62,000 bases of DNA from Diphasiastrum complanatum. Lineage: Eukaryota > Streptophyta > Lycopodiopsida > Lycopodiales > Lycopodiaceae. The translations under genes and the position numbers were made by a program. Shown here in pieces: positions 36,085 to 50,000 of this stretch. Positions within the stretch are counted from its first letter, which is position 1. Every line of letters starts with the position of its first letter. The stretch spans positions 4,969,403 through 5,031,402 of the forward strand of contig CM055111.1 in assembly GCA_029204225.1 (NCBI GenBank). The letters run 5' to 3'. The notes beneath the pieces were generated by a model. That model was given only the letters and a program-made list of their open reading frames with translations, searched no databases and had not been told where the DNA came from.

Positions 36085-36961
36085 GTTGGATTTCTAACAT
36101 CTCCATCCCTAATCTCACAAGCTAATCTAGATCCATTCATTTGTTATAAAGTAAATACTTGTACAGTCGCCCAATCTGTAGAAATACAAATGAATCAATA
36201 ACATGTATCGACACTATGGAGATGATTTTCAAATATACAATCGAGGAACTATCTAAGGACCTTCCATCAACTCAACTACTCAACTCGACTGTTGACAATT
36301 CGACCACTTAGTCCTATTCACGACCGGACAGAATGTCCAACAGAATAGATTATGTCTAATAGGAATTGCCAACAACAAGTAGTGTCTTAATCCAATTTGT
36401 AAATGTATCGATTAAGCATTCTTGTACTTATGTATTTACCATGCATAAATATTTGATGGCACATCAATGTAAAGGTTAAAATGATAATCAGATAGTATCC
36501 ATTAATCTATCAATCTATGATCAAAGCGCAATTATTCGATTTTTCTCTTTGATTTTTAGAGTATTGTTTCAAAAAGATCGTGCATCTGAATGCACTTAAA
36601 CTGTACACATACTTTTGACTTAATCGAATTGTTTCCAGTAAACAGAGTCGTGTCTATGTCAAATTGATTGCTTTATTTTATGTTTCATTTGCTTCATTGC
36701 ATGCAGATACTATAATTTGTAGGTTGAATTGTTCTTGTGACGACAGTCAATGTCGATTGTAATGCTCTAGCTCTGACTTGCTTGCTTTGCTTCATGTTTC
36801 ACACTTCCGCATTCGACTTCGTGTATGTCTACAGAATCAATTGTATTGATCCTTGCGACTTCGAAGCTCGGATCAAGTAGAACCGTTGTCGAATTATCGA
36901 CGACAGTTCAAATTCGATAGATGTAAATTCATGCACCGATGAATTCTTTGACATTCCCAAC
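36084..36961 (+). repeat. 3' LTR of the copia deletion derivative
   Basis: The 878 bp LTR has TGTTGG and CCAACA as its inverted ends. Its first 250 bases match 34412-34680 with indels. Confidence 0.85.
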
Positions 36962-37883
36962 AGCTATAAATGATCCACTTATCAATAATTTTGTTAAAAA
37001 ATCAAGCATGGGCATAAGGATCAAGCATAACATCAATAGAAACTGTGATTTTCCTAACCTAACTATTCATCAATTGTATTAACAAAACCATATGCTGAGC
37101 AATAGCTAATGCAATAAAAATCAATCTTTAACACCTACTTGATCCCATGACAAATGACATTCAATACCTCTTATAAGAACTTGGCTGTACTTTTAGAATG
37201 GCTTATTACTTTGCTCTTATTTGAACCATTTTGTAAGTTAATCTATGGTTACTATAATGTATATGGTTTTTTTTCTCATATTTACAAAATCTAAGCCCCA
37301 CTTTTGAAAAGAACTCTAGGGTGGGATGAGCTATAAAACCATATGATCTACTTCTCTTTCAACAATATTGCCACATCATATACAATTGGACCATCTTGAG
37401 ATCCTTGTCCTTATCCCATTTAGACAGTGGCATTAGAGCTACTTAAAATTCTCAAACTATGGCTATCAGTTGATATCTCATTCCTATAGTTTGAAGTGTG
37501 GACTTCACTTTCACTCAAGTGCACAAATATTGAAATCAAAAAATTATTGGATTTCGGAGTAGAGTGACGTATGAAAGATTCCAATCCTAAACCCGAAATA
37601 CTAATAAAAATCATTTGCACTCCACAAGATGAGTAGATCTTTTGAAAGAATAAATAACTATGAGCCTCATTCATGATCTATGGAGGATGAGAATTTTTGC
37701 TTGATAATAACTTGTTTTCTCGATAAATTAAGTAGTCCATGTAGCATTTATGACATGGTACATGTTTTGCAAAAAAAAACTCGAGAAGTTCCAAAGATGA
37801 AGTCATATGATAAATACATAAAACAATCTACATGGCATTTATGACATGTTACATGTTTTTGCAAAACAAGTTTCTTTGTTATA
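36962..37883. other. AT-rich spacer downstream of the Fe-SOD gene
   Basis: I see no coding domain or element end. Short open frames here have no recognisable motif. Confidence 0.6.
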
Positions 37884-38003
<120 letters not shown>

Positions 38004-38314
38004 CGATGGCTCTCTTATACCAATGTCTTGAATGATCCAATCATTTATGCAAAAAATGCAACCATGATCCATTCCTACTTAAACTCTGAAATCCATGTAC
38101 ATACAATCACTAAAATCTGGTCCACTTTCCAAAAAGAAACCACATACTTACCATTGAGAAAAGCTTTACTCATTGATGATACATATTATGTACATAATCA
38201 AAATTGCCTCATGCAACATCTAAACTGCTTCATATCACCAAAATCAAGAGGCGATGCTAGAAAGCATTGCAAGTTACAACACCATTTCTTACACCACCAT
38301 TAAAAGTGTGGATT

Positions 38315-38791
38315 TCAAACGTAATATGATCGCTTTTCCCGTTCTTGAATACTTTCAACTGATGGTATAATGATGTCTCCTAAGCCTATGAAACCCTTGG
38401 CACGATTAAGACGATTCTCTACAGCCTCCCAGTTGATAAGGTTATCAAAGAACATATTGATGTATGCTCCTCGTTCATTCTGCAATTGAATAATCCCCAG
38501 TCAAGCCTTAAAAATCAAGAGCTAGAGAATACACTTGCAACTTTGTAAAGCTTGTTATCAAAGATTTAATAAACTACTAACCTGAAAATCAAGGTAATAA
38601 GCATGCTGCAAACAAGTAAGAAGGATTAGAAGATCCCAATAAACTACTTGTGTTGTCTTAACAAATACAAATATTGAAAGAGCAAATGTTGGAGAGACGG
38701 TAGGTTATTAAAATAAGTAAAACTTAAAAAAGGAATCTTAACAAAGTCACGGAAATTCAAATACCTCCCAAATGTCAAGAGAAAGCAGCGG
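38315..38791 (-). CDS. FSD3-like: Fe-SOD exons 6, 7 and 8: two micro-exons and C-terminus
   Basis: Exon 6 (38791-38765, 27 bases) encodes PLLSLDIWE after acceptor GCTACAG. Exon 7 (38605-38582, 24 bases) encodes HAYYLDFQ between TTTGCAG and GTTAGT. Exon 8 (38479-38315) encodes [20 protein letters not shown], then [12 protein letters not shown], and stops after KRSYYV. The D-x-W-E-H metal motif is cut between its Glu and His by intron 6 (159 bases). All three exons are phase 0. They follow one another over 480 bases in the order required by the protein, which makes chance matches very unlikely. Confidence 0.9.
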
Positions 38792-40952
38792 CTGTAGCAA
38801 AAAATAATAATTAGTAGGAGGCTTACAGAAATCAGAACAAAACAATTTAAAGGCTTACTAATCTATGTAGTTGCAATTAAACTCATAATTAAATCTTTCC
38901 GTATCATGTTTTATGTAAAGAGACTACAAAATTACTAATGATACTGACATAAAAACATGGAGCTCATTGTGCCAAAAGCCAATCCAACCAAAGCGATGCA
39001 ATTTGAATAATCGTCAGCATGGATGAACTTTTAAAAAGTTACAAGATAAGGCCTTAAAAATATCGCCACAAGTGGCAGTCATACACAACTGATGAACCGT
39101 CTTCTTCCATTCATGAATAAAATAAATAAAAAATCACGGTTTTCCTAGATAATATTTTACTATACAGCTGGACTCTAAAGAATCAAGAAGAGCATTTCTG
39201 TATTGTCTCAAATTAAAAATGACATGAAAAGCTCTATGCTAAAAAATCCACACTGTTTCTTCAAACAAAACTTAGACATCTACACCATACCATATCCGAT
39301 TGTGGCACTAAGACTACAACAATTCATCTGATAGAGGTCTTTTCTTTCAACAATTGGGCCTCTACGATGCTTTTGCTCCAACAATCTCATGATTTGTTTG
39401 TTAGGGTTATTTTTTTAAAGCTTTGGCTCTTAGTGACCCATTCACAATGCTAGTTTAAAGGGACCCATAGTTTCAATATTACGTATTTCATTCAATAAAA
39501 CTCTGTTTCAAAACCATCTGTTTAGAATGAACCGTTAGAAACGGATTTTTCAGTAAATGAAGCTGTTTTTATATAGTATAGATAAATAAATAAAATTTGA
39601 GCTTTAAACAATTCTACTATTGTGTTTAGGAATGCTCTTTTTTGTGTGTCAGGGAGTGTGAGGGTAGGGAATGAGATAAATCATAAATTGAAAAATAGAA
39701 TGTGTTTGAAACTTCAAAGTTGGGGGAAAGAGACTGTGAAGGAGAGAGAACCTAAAGTTAGTGTACTGTTAGGTTTGTTTTTAGTGTTAGAAATGGAATT
39801 ACTGTGTTTTGCCATAATAGAAGGCTAGAAATTAAATAGAGAAAGAAACAAACCCTAAACCCATTTCGGCAATTCTTTTCAGGGTTGCCAATCTTTTCTA
39901 ATTCAGATATGATTTTGTGGAAAGAGATTTTGTATGCTGTCTTGATATTGTGTTGCCTGTTTTGAATAGAACCTCAACAATTTGATATCCAAAGTCATTA
40001 AATAGTCATGGTGAGGATTCTAAGAAAGTCCTTTTAGTGTATGCGATGGGTTGATCCATGTCCTTAGCTTTGTCCTCACCCATTTTGATATCCTTTAAGA
40101 ACAAGAATGCTTGAGGGGAAGATGGTAAACACCCCAAGATTGCTTCTAACATATAATAAACTCTGTGCACGCACTATGAAACACATTCTCTTGTCTGCAA
40201 TGTAGGAATGTACCTTACATGCATCTGCCTGGCTAGCTCACTACCAAGGGTGTGTAGTGGACAAACGTATTGTCTACTTGACGGATGACTATAAGTAAAT
40301 TGTTCTAACCAATTGGACTAAACAAATGGATTTGGTGACCAAGTGGACGACACTCTACACTTAGAGAACTACCAAAAAGTGGTAACACCTTTTGAAAGAT
40401 CGCAACAAGCGTTATTGATCTGAGTGGAGCATCCTTTAGCTTTATAGAAAAGAGATATCAAGAGCTTTACAATGGTATATTTTCATGTCGAAAAAGCAAG
40501 CCCAAGGAGAGATATTTAAGGCAAAAGACTACTTTTAGGCAATTTCAGAACCCAAAAGGCAAATGCATGGCTACCTAAAACAGTTGGGCGCTATTTCCAA
40601 AATTTGAGAGGCTTTTGGAGACCATTTGTAGGGCACATCATCCTAGCATGGAATTAATGCCTATTCATGCCAAAAGCACCTCCTTTCCCACTATGCAGAT
40701 GGACAGGTGTGAAGGAGCCGCATCATCCGTGTGTAGAGAGTGGACAGAGTGTCTTGGAGGTTCAAAGATAAACTATGGCTATCGTTTGAAGATTGATGTG
40801 GTGCAAAGAGCGTCTCCTTCCCCCTAGGTGGTCATCCAGTTGTTGCCTTTTGTCTCTTTCTCTTTGTTCCATGTAGAAAGATCCTTTGCTAGTTTTAAGG
40901 GTTACCGTGTTTCAACAAGTTAGGCAAAAAAATTCCTCTCCTAGTCCTAGAG

Positions 40953-41025
<73 letters not shown>

Positions 41026-44000
41026 TGCATGGAATTTCTAATCCAAAAGTCTTGTGATGGATTTCTCACTTGGCAGACAATATCTTTCTAATTCACAAAT
41101 GCATTACGTTAGAGATTGAGTTATGTTGAATGACACATGATTGGCAATCTTCCTTCATGTTGGTGCCTCTAGCACGACAGGTAGATCTTCATCTTACTTG
41201 TAACTCCTAGTCATACTTCTAACCTTGGGAATCAAGTACATGATTAGCATGATACTATTCGCCAACTTAAGAACACAAATAATTGATATCCAAAAGTAGG
41301 ACATCATCATCATAGACAATTCTCAAGAGACTATGCAAAGGTCTCTTATTATTGATGCTGTATATACTTATGTAACTTCTCCATTTGACTTCCTAAGAGT
41401 TTTGTGATGAATCTTGCCAAGGAATTCAAGGGTAAAGTGCAACTCACAATATATCCTTGATCGTCCAATGTGAATGTGTTGAAATCTAGAGATATACTTT
41501 TGCATGTATCTAAAAAGTGATGTCAAAGATTAGATTAGCAGCTTTGCTCTAGATGATTGATCAACTACACGGTGTACAACATTCTCACAATAAAAAATTA
41601 TCTATTATTTATCACATTGGCTACTTTTCCAACAGGCTATTTGAGAAGTTATGATTTATCTCCAATGGCTTACACAATAGCAATATCTTTCAACGATCTT
41701 CAACAATAGTTATGGTGGATGCAATTAGTGACAAATTTACAACTCTCTTATCCGTTTCTCAATCTCCCGAATATGGATTTTGGGCACTTTTGTTAGAGAC
41801 GTTTTGAATCCAAAAAAGACCCTATAAGGAGTGGCAACTAGGGGACAGATGCTCAAGTTTGCCCAAATTTAATTATGCGAAATATATTCTATGTTCACAT
41901 CATAGATCCAACGGTACCAGGATCCGCAGATCCCGGTACCGCGGATCCATACTGATCCGCGATGCCATAATATATAATTTTTTTAAATTTTAAAAAAATA
42001 AAATAAAATAATAATTCAGTGGGCAATATGGGTATCAGCTTGAAGCTGTTGACAAGAGTAGTGCATTTATGCAGGTTGCCGGTTCTGACGACAGCGAACA
42101 ACCAAAAGACCAAGGGGATGCAAAACACCAAAAAGTGTGTTTTTGCTTAGGGAGTCGGAAGGCCAAATCATGAAGAGGTCGTACCGTCGGGGCCGGGGTC
42201 TACCGGCAGCCCCCGGACCCTGCCGTTGGGGGGTTCTGCCCCCCAAACCCCCCGGACCCCCTATTTCTCGGGGGGCTACCGCCCCTCGAACCCCTCGTTT
42301 CTTGAGGGGCTACCGCCCCGCAAACCCCCCAAGTATTACTGCTATATAGAAACTGTAATCTAGCCATCTCATAACCATCATGGTCTCACAATAGACCCTA
42401 TACTAACAACCGTGCTCAGTAATAGCTTCTCCTCATAACAGGGGCCTTACAGATCTGAGCTCACGGTTAACTAGTGACTGCCAAACTGAGAGGTGCATTA
42501 TTTAGTTGTCTAACACATTTTGTAGCTGAAAGCACCGGCAACCTACATAAATGCACTACTCTCGTCAAGAGCTTCAAGCTGATACCCATATTGCCCACTA
42601 ATTTTTTTTTTTAAATATTAAAAAATGGTGCCGCCCTGGTACTGCGGATTTTTGGGCGGCACCATAACCGCGGTACCACCATTATGGTACCGGTGGTACC
42701 ATAATGGCGGTACCACAGGGAACTATGGTTCACATTATGGAAATTTGTGCACATTAGTTTATTCACCCTAGTTCTAGGTAGTTCTAGACTTACCCGACCG
42801 ACAACTAGTCTTATGTTCACATTACGAGGGTTCGTGCCACGTTACGTAACAACAACATGGATACACAATATTAAGCCAAGTGGATATAGAATAGTTGAAA
42901 CGTCAAAAAAAATATTTTTACAAAAGGGTCCATTCGAAATCAAGAGTTTCTTTGTTGGAGGTATGATATAACATCCGTCAAACCTACCACACTTGTCTTA
43001 GCTATAAATTCAGTTTAGTAGCTACCACAATCAACAAATGTCATCTTCTATGGCATTCATGGAGACTACAAAATAAAGGCCAAGAAATTGGCAAATTTAC
43101 AAGAGTCTTTAAAAGAGGCAAGGAGATACTAATGAGTGTATCGTAAACTTGTTTGATCATGCTTTGCACATGAAACTTTCTCCAAAGAATGGATAGTAAT
43201 ATCGTTGTTTTCTTCAAGAATGGAGATAAGTATGACCCTACCAACTATGAGAGCATCATAATAAGGCACACTTTGGCTAAGTCATGGGGAAGATAGTGAA
43301 ACGAAGATCCAAATGTTGACTAGAACTAAATCATGAACCAAATAAGATTTTGAATATTGCCTTTCATGACAAATAACTTGTTACTTTCAAAGCTATTATT
43401 GAGGAGAACCAAAAACTAGGACTTCGATTCAAAAGATAAACCGCCGTCTTAACTGCTTCACCCCAAAACATATTTGGAAGATTTTTACTCTTGAGCATAC
43501 TCCTCGTAGTTTCCACTATGGACCGATTCTTTCTTTCCGCAACTCCATTTTGTTGAGGCGTGTCCGTATTTGCAAATTGTCTCTTTATATCATGATCCTT
43601 GCAAAACACCTGAAATTCCGTAGAAAGATACTCTCCCCCTTTGTCTGAGCAAAGTATCTTAATTTGTCTATCTATTTCTTTCTCCACTTGTGTCTTAAAC
43701 CATGTGAAATATTTGAAAGCTTCACCCTTATTCTTCAGAAAGTAGATCCATGTCTTCCTAGAATAGTCATCCACAAACACCATAAAATAACTTGCTTATT
43801 TCCATCCCGCTTTTTCTTGAACTTGTTGTGCCAGCACTCCTTTGCATAATGTCCTGATTTTCCGCAAATGAAGCAGTTTCCTTTTCGAACCACTTTCTTT
43901 CCATCTTCTGACCGATTTGATTGATTCTCCTCCATATCTTGCTGCTTTTTCTTCTTCTTCTTCTTCCCTTTGCCACCCTTCTTGGAACTTTGCTCTTGCT

Positions 44001-47000
44001 TCTTTGCCAGGAATGCATGTTCCTTGAAATCGTCCCTGTTTACAATATTCTGTCGTCTCATTTCTTCTTGTAGTAAGATGGCATTTAGCTCATCGAAAGA
44101 AGGCCTCGTTTCTCTTAACAATAGCATCATTACAAAGTTCTGATAGGCCAAAGGTAGACTATTAAGTACTTCTCCAACTGCAATAAGTTGCCCTCTCAGA
44201 TCTTTCACTCGAGTAAAGTAGTTCGTTACCAATTCACCTGTACCCATCTTCAACGTGTGAAGTTTATTAGTCAAGAACAAGATTCGTGACTGATTTACCG
44301 TCTCATACAAGTTCTTCAATATATCCCAAGCCTCCTTGGGTCTAGCAGCATCTCTGATATAAGGTATAACAATATGTTTAACTGATAAATTGATAATATG
44401 ATGAGCTTTTCTTCTACATTTCTGATACTCTCGCAACTCCCTGTCAGTGATAGGAGGTATCTCAACACCTGCGACGATATCCCAATATTCTCTATCTTGG
44501 AGAATATTCTGCATCTTGAACTTCCATATATTGTAGTTCGTTCCATCGAGCTTGCTAGACTCCGGCAACACAACGTCGTTCAATCCTACCATTATACTGA
44601 TCCGTAACAAATCTCAACAACCTGAATTTAGTTTAACAATCAGATCTGTCCAGAAACAACCTTCCCTCAATATCACCTGCCCTAATTCAGACCTGTCCTA
44701 GATATCACCTGTCCCAGGTATTGTCTGCCTGAACCTGCACCTGCTCAGTTACCACCTGCACCAGGTACTGCCTTCCTTAGATGCTGCTGTCCGGGCTTGC
44801 ACCAGGTCCACCTACCTCAGATGTTGCCTGTCCGGGCCTGCACCAGGTCCTGCTGCCTTCAGAAGTGCCTTCCCCAGCTTCTGCCGCCCTCAGAAGTGCC
44901 TGCACCAGGTACTGCTGCCCTCAGACGTGCCTGTTTAGATGTGCATGCACCTGAAAAGCACCTGTTCAGATCTGCCTGTCTTAGAAGTCACCTGTTCAAA
45001 TACTACCTCCCTCAAATGTACCTGCTCCAGATGTGACCTGCACCAGAAAACTAGCAAACAACCAGAAAAATTCTGATTCAGATCTGTCGACAGCCAGTAA
45101 CTTTTCGTCAATCTTCTCCTAGAAAATTCCCGTTGTTTTCCTAACAACGTTGACTCCACATGCAGCTTCAGCTCCTCCAATCTGATTGCACACCTGCAAA
45201 TACAAACTCTCTCTCTCACCAAAGAGCCTGCTCTGATACCATGTCAGAATTTGTGATACAAATTCTAGATGGAGATACTAGTCCTACTAGCACTCACACA
45301 AAACCCAAGCATAGAGAGAATTCAGATCATAGGAGAATTGAGCAATTGCTCTAGCTCATTGAATTGAATGGAATGATTGTGGTGGGGCGCCAGCCTTCTT
45401 AAATAGTTTCTCTAATGATTGATAAAAGCTAATGAGCCTAAAGTAAATAGCAAAAGACAAAAAGCTAATTGCTATAATTACTACCTATATTGGGTAAACA
45501 CCCAAGATGAGTTTCTAAGTGATAAAAGCAAATCCTATTCTAGTAGTAGTGCACCCACCTACATGCACGACTAAAAAACGAATTTACTATAAATAGTAAT
45601 GACCCTAAAATATGACTTACTATAAATGGTAATGGCTCTAAAAATGGCACGCAGGCATGGCCAAACTATCATTAAGGGGTGTCAAATAAACATTAATTTC
45701 TGACACTAAGCCCAATACATTATCGTGGCCACAGATTACCTCACTTAGTGGGTCGAAGCCAAGGCAATAAGGGTAGTTGATGCTAGGGCAACTGCCAAGT
45801 TTCTTTATGAGAACATTATTGTGCGCTTTGGATGCCCGGTGGAGATGGTCAATGATCGCGGAAGTCATTTCGTCAATGAGACCATCAAGGTCCTGTTGGA
45901 GGAATTCTTCGTGATCCATAGATTCAGTACACCTTATTGTCCTCGCGGTAATGGGCAAGCATAATCATCCAATAAGATCTCGTGTAGCGTACTCACGAAA
46001 ACAGTTGAAGCTAGCAGATCTGATTGGGAACACAAATTGCATGTTGCTCTGTGGGCATTCAGGACAGCATATAAGGGGAGCACTGATCAAACGCCATTTC
46101 AACTGGTCTATGGTCAGGATGTTGTAATGCCAGTGGAGTTTTTGGTTCCTTCATTAAGAATTGCCCCAACGCAACGTCTTAATGAATCCAGATCCCTACA
46201 ATTACGCCATGAAGCATTGCATAAACTCTACAAAACACGGTTACTAGCCGTACATGCATTGGCAGCTAAAAAAGAACGACGCAAAGCATGGCATGATCAC
46301 CGGTTGCAGAAGAAAGATCTTTGATCCGAAGACCTAGTCCTCATGTATAAGACCAAGGCGATCAAGGGGAAATTGAAGATCATAGGCGAAGGTCCTTATC
46401 GGATCAAAGAGATTCTTAATCATGGAGCCGTGAACCTGGAGAGGCTAGATGGGACACCCTTCGACACACCCATCAACGGGAGCCAATTACATAAGTACTG
46501 GCCACCTCAGTGAGACAGTGAGACAAATCCAGGTTGGTGATGGAATGTTACAAAAAGTTCATCTGCAAGGCCATCATAGCCAGATCTAGAAAAATCAAGA
46601 CAGATCAAGCTAGATCCACCAAGATTCAGCCAGATCTGGCAAGATCGGAGAGATCCAACAAGATTCAAGAGGGATCCAGGACCAGATAGGACCAACGGGG
46701 AAGCAGATCATCAAGTTGCACCAACAAGCCCCCCAATTTGCAGATCAAAGACCTCGAACTCAGAAAACAGTGGCAAAATAAGGGCAAAATTCACTAAAAC
46801 TGATGGACCAGCTACCAAATATCTATCAGAACTTCCAGAGAATTACCTACAGTCAGATCTAACATGGATGCAATAGATTACCAGTTTGCAGGGGCTGAGC
46901 ATTTTTTTCATGATTTTTGGAGATCCCCTGGGAATTAGCTCTTGAAACTTTGACAGTCACTAGATCTGACTCAGATGCATCTATAAAAATTTCTGTGAGA

Positions 47001-50000
47001 GTTACTGATGGAAAAATCATCATTTTTGAGTGATTGTGAGAGTTCAGAAGGGTAGAATCTTCAAAACCTTCGTAGAGCATCACGACCATAGAACCAACCT
47101 TCGCAAGGGGCATAAATGGAATCAGAGCAGTGAAATTAGCTTGCCTACATGGTCTGATCTTGAAAATCCAACCACTGGAGCAAGTTGGGCAAGAATTCAC
47201 TTCCTGCGAGGATTGAACCCTCGCAGACTGTTCAAACCCTCGCAAAACCTTCACAGGGCAGTCAAATCACCTTCTGAACTCTCGCAGACTTCTCTGAGGT
47301 CTTAGAATTTTGTGAAGGTCCCTGCAAAAATTTGGGTGGAACTGAGCTGGGGAAAGTGGGTTTCACCTAATACGCACTCTAAGGGCTGAATTCGAGTCAT
47401 TTGTCACTTTTCCTAGCGAAGCTCTGCCAAATTTTCGAGTAAAATTTCCAAGTTCTCTGATTGCGATGTCATCTGCACAAACCAAGATTTGCGCTCAGAA
47501 CCACCATTACTGTTATCCATCACCTGCTTTTCACTGTTTCCCTCAATTTCAACACTTTTTACCGTTTCCACCGTATTTCTTACTTTTTTCCACTTTTCCT
47601 TGTAACAGACTCTACTACCACTGCTAACATGACCTCTTCTTCCTCTTCTGACGACTCTGGCACCAAGAAGGTGATCCAGCGTGAAATACCATCAACCACC
47701 CAGATTTGGCCCTTGCCTTCTGACGCCCTGATCAAACCAGGGCTTCAGACGGCTGTTCCTCTTCTTGAAGAAATGGGTTTTTACCCAGCGCTTTTCAAAT
47801 CTGACATTAACATGGGCCTCGCCCTTCACGCTTACGCCACCTGGGACGCGCCAAAGTCGCGTTTCCACATCCTGTACCAAGGTACCACATACAAGGTACG
47901 GATTAACGTAGATTCCATGGTCACCGTAGGCATAGTGTCCGGTGATCGTCAACCCATCTCCCATCGCCAGGCAAAGGCCTTGATAAGGCCATTCGTCAAC
48001 CAGACTGCCCCAGAGATTCCGATCCAAACTAACAACGAGTACCTAATAGAGGCTATCACGGACCCAATAATCCAGGCGGCTGCACAGCTGTTGAACAACT
48101 TTCTGGTTGTTTCAACATTTCGCAAGGATCGCATCTAATCCAAGCTACTCAGTCAAATTGTGGAGTCCTTTTTGGGATTTCATGGCCCCACAGTAATGCC
48201 ATATGATTGGCATACTTTCCTCATCCATGAACTAACCACATCCATCAAACCTAACTCATGTGAACATATCGCAGCAGGCCCCCTGCTGTGTAACTTTGCC
48301 TATGCACTTCTTGAGGCGAAAGTACGCGGGTTCCACCGTTCCAACATCTTATCATCCACCGTGTCTCATACTAATCTGTACCCTCCAGCCATTGCATCCA
48401 CATCCGCCCGTCCTGCAGTCACTGAGACACAAAGGCCAACAAGCGAATGCATGGCACTTGCCCCTCCTCTTCATCTCCACCTACTACTAGACGCCGCATG
48501 ACCACTACACCACTAACTGTTTCTGCTTCCACCACCGCCACCTCCTCTTCTGTTCAACCCTCTTCTACCGTTTCTGTCTCCATTCCTATCTCCTCTGTAA
48601 ATACCGCTTCTACCTCTGTTCCATCCTCTACCACCCCTTCCATTACTATCGCTTCCTCCACCCCCCCTGCTTTCACCACCGTCCCTCTTCAGTTCAATCC
48701 TTCGGATTCACAGTTGTCTCCCGACACCCTAAGCCCCTGCCAGCGTAAGCGTACCGACTGTCCCTACCAATCTATTGACAGCCTACCAAACCTTGGATAC
48801 CTTCATCCAGGACGCGGTAGCTGCCAGAACATCTCTGGACAGCCAAGTACTACAACTTGCCACTAGCAACACACAACTGCGAGCGAACATCACAAAGCTG
48901 CAGTAGGAATTAACCATAGCTCAGCAACACGAGCTAGATGGGCACCGGGAGATCCAGAAGCTGCAGGAAAAGGAAGACGGCCTAAATCAGTACACTGAAA
49001 GCCTCTTCGCAGCCATCAAGGATGCTTCCGCAAAGGTGCAAGAGCTACAAGCAGAGACTGACCAAAGACTTGCCCCCCTCCAGGCGCAATTACAGATTTA
49101 CGAAACAGAAAACACGCGCCTGGGAGCGGAGGTGCAAGCATTGCAACAAGAAAAACTCGCCTGGTTAGCTCAACCCGCACCTGACTCAAGGCCACTCTCT
49201 CAAGCAGAGATGAATCTCTTCAGGCATTAGGTGCAGGTCTACAAACAAACCCTCAATAGCTACCAGGCAGAGTTCGATAAGTACTGGGCCAGCGCGAATC
49301 AGGAGCTCACCCAAGCAAAACAAGCTCTCAAGGCTTGTCAGAAATTCATGGAGCAAAAAGCTCAGCCAACCCTGATGGTAATTCCAACACCACCCACCTA
49401 TCAAGCTGCGCAGGCGAGCACCAGCCAGGACCAAGGGCAACAGGCAGCAGGGGAAAGCAGTCAAGATCAGGGGTCAGGCGGACAAGACCAAGGGCCCCTA
49501 GATACCGGAGCGGACACGCAAGAAAATCTAAGAAACGGGTCCGAGCCAGAGTCGTCGAGAGGGTCAACCCTCCTCATCACGAGGCTCGTGATCCATATCT
49601 ACCAGCTGCGCCTTCAGACGCCCAAAGTCCGTGGAGGAAAAGATAAATGAATTCCTTTTTAAATATCCCCACGAATCTTCGAGAGGCGGCTGGCAGATTT
49701 CATTTTCGGCGCAGACCATCAAGGGACAAGAGCTGCAAGCACTCCCCGCCCTCCAACCACAACCAGAGTGCGTCAGCAGTTGTTTGAGCACGATCCTGCG
49801 GCCATCAGGGTGTATGTGACAAGTCCGCAACAACTCCGAGTGAATGCGCATTTCCTGCCATGCACACGCAGAACAAAATGGGCAGAATGTGGCACTCCAT
49901 TGGACAAGAACACACTCAATAATCTGAATTGGCCGAGAATCTCAGCAGAGCATGGTTGGAATACGGATGTAGACGCCCGAAGGGCTCTCACCCAATTCTC

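Larger units (their letters stand above)
34412..36961 (+). mobile_element. Copia deletion derivative (gag-protease-pre-integrase only)
   Basis: The 5' LTR starts TGTTGGATTCC at 34412. The 3' LTR is 36084-36961, starting TGTTGGATTTC and ending CCCAACA. Neighbouring bases GATAT (34407-34411) and GCTAT (36962-36966) may be a diverged target duplication. Coding runs gag, zinc knuckle, protease and pre-integrase, then jumps straight to the polypurine tract; integrase, RT and RNase H are absent. The 5' LTR plus leader is only about 365 bases before gag, so it is also shortened. The element depends on helper proteins if it ever moved. Confidence 0.8.
43428..45705 (-). mobile_element. Truncated Ty1/copia element (5' LTR, leader, gag, part of integrase)
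   Basis: 5' LTR 45705-45242, primer site 45241-45230, leader with a GC-rich minisatellite, gag from 44592, then integrase up to 43428, where it is cut next to a LINE fragment. It lies directly in front of a gypsy integrase whose text resumes at 45706, so it inserted into that integrase. RT, RNase H and 3' LTR are lost. Confidence 0.8.

Noticed and set aside
42137-42349. 70-residue Pro/Gly/Arg-rich frame
   Set aside because: It covers the GC-rich hairpin core of the inverted-repeat element and has no domain.
47692-48027. 111-residue minus-strand frame
   Set aside because: It is antisense to the extra gypsy coding region, which has the better composition and continuity.
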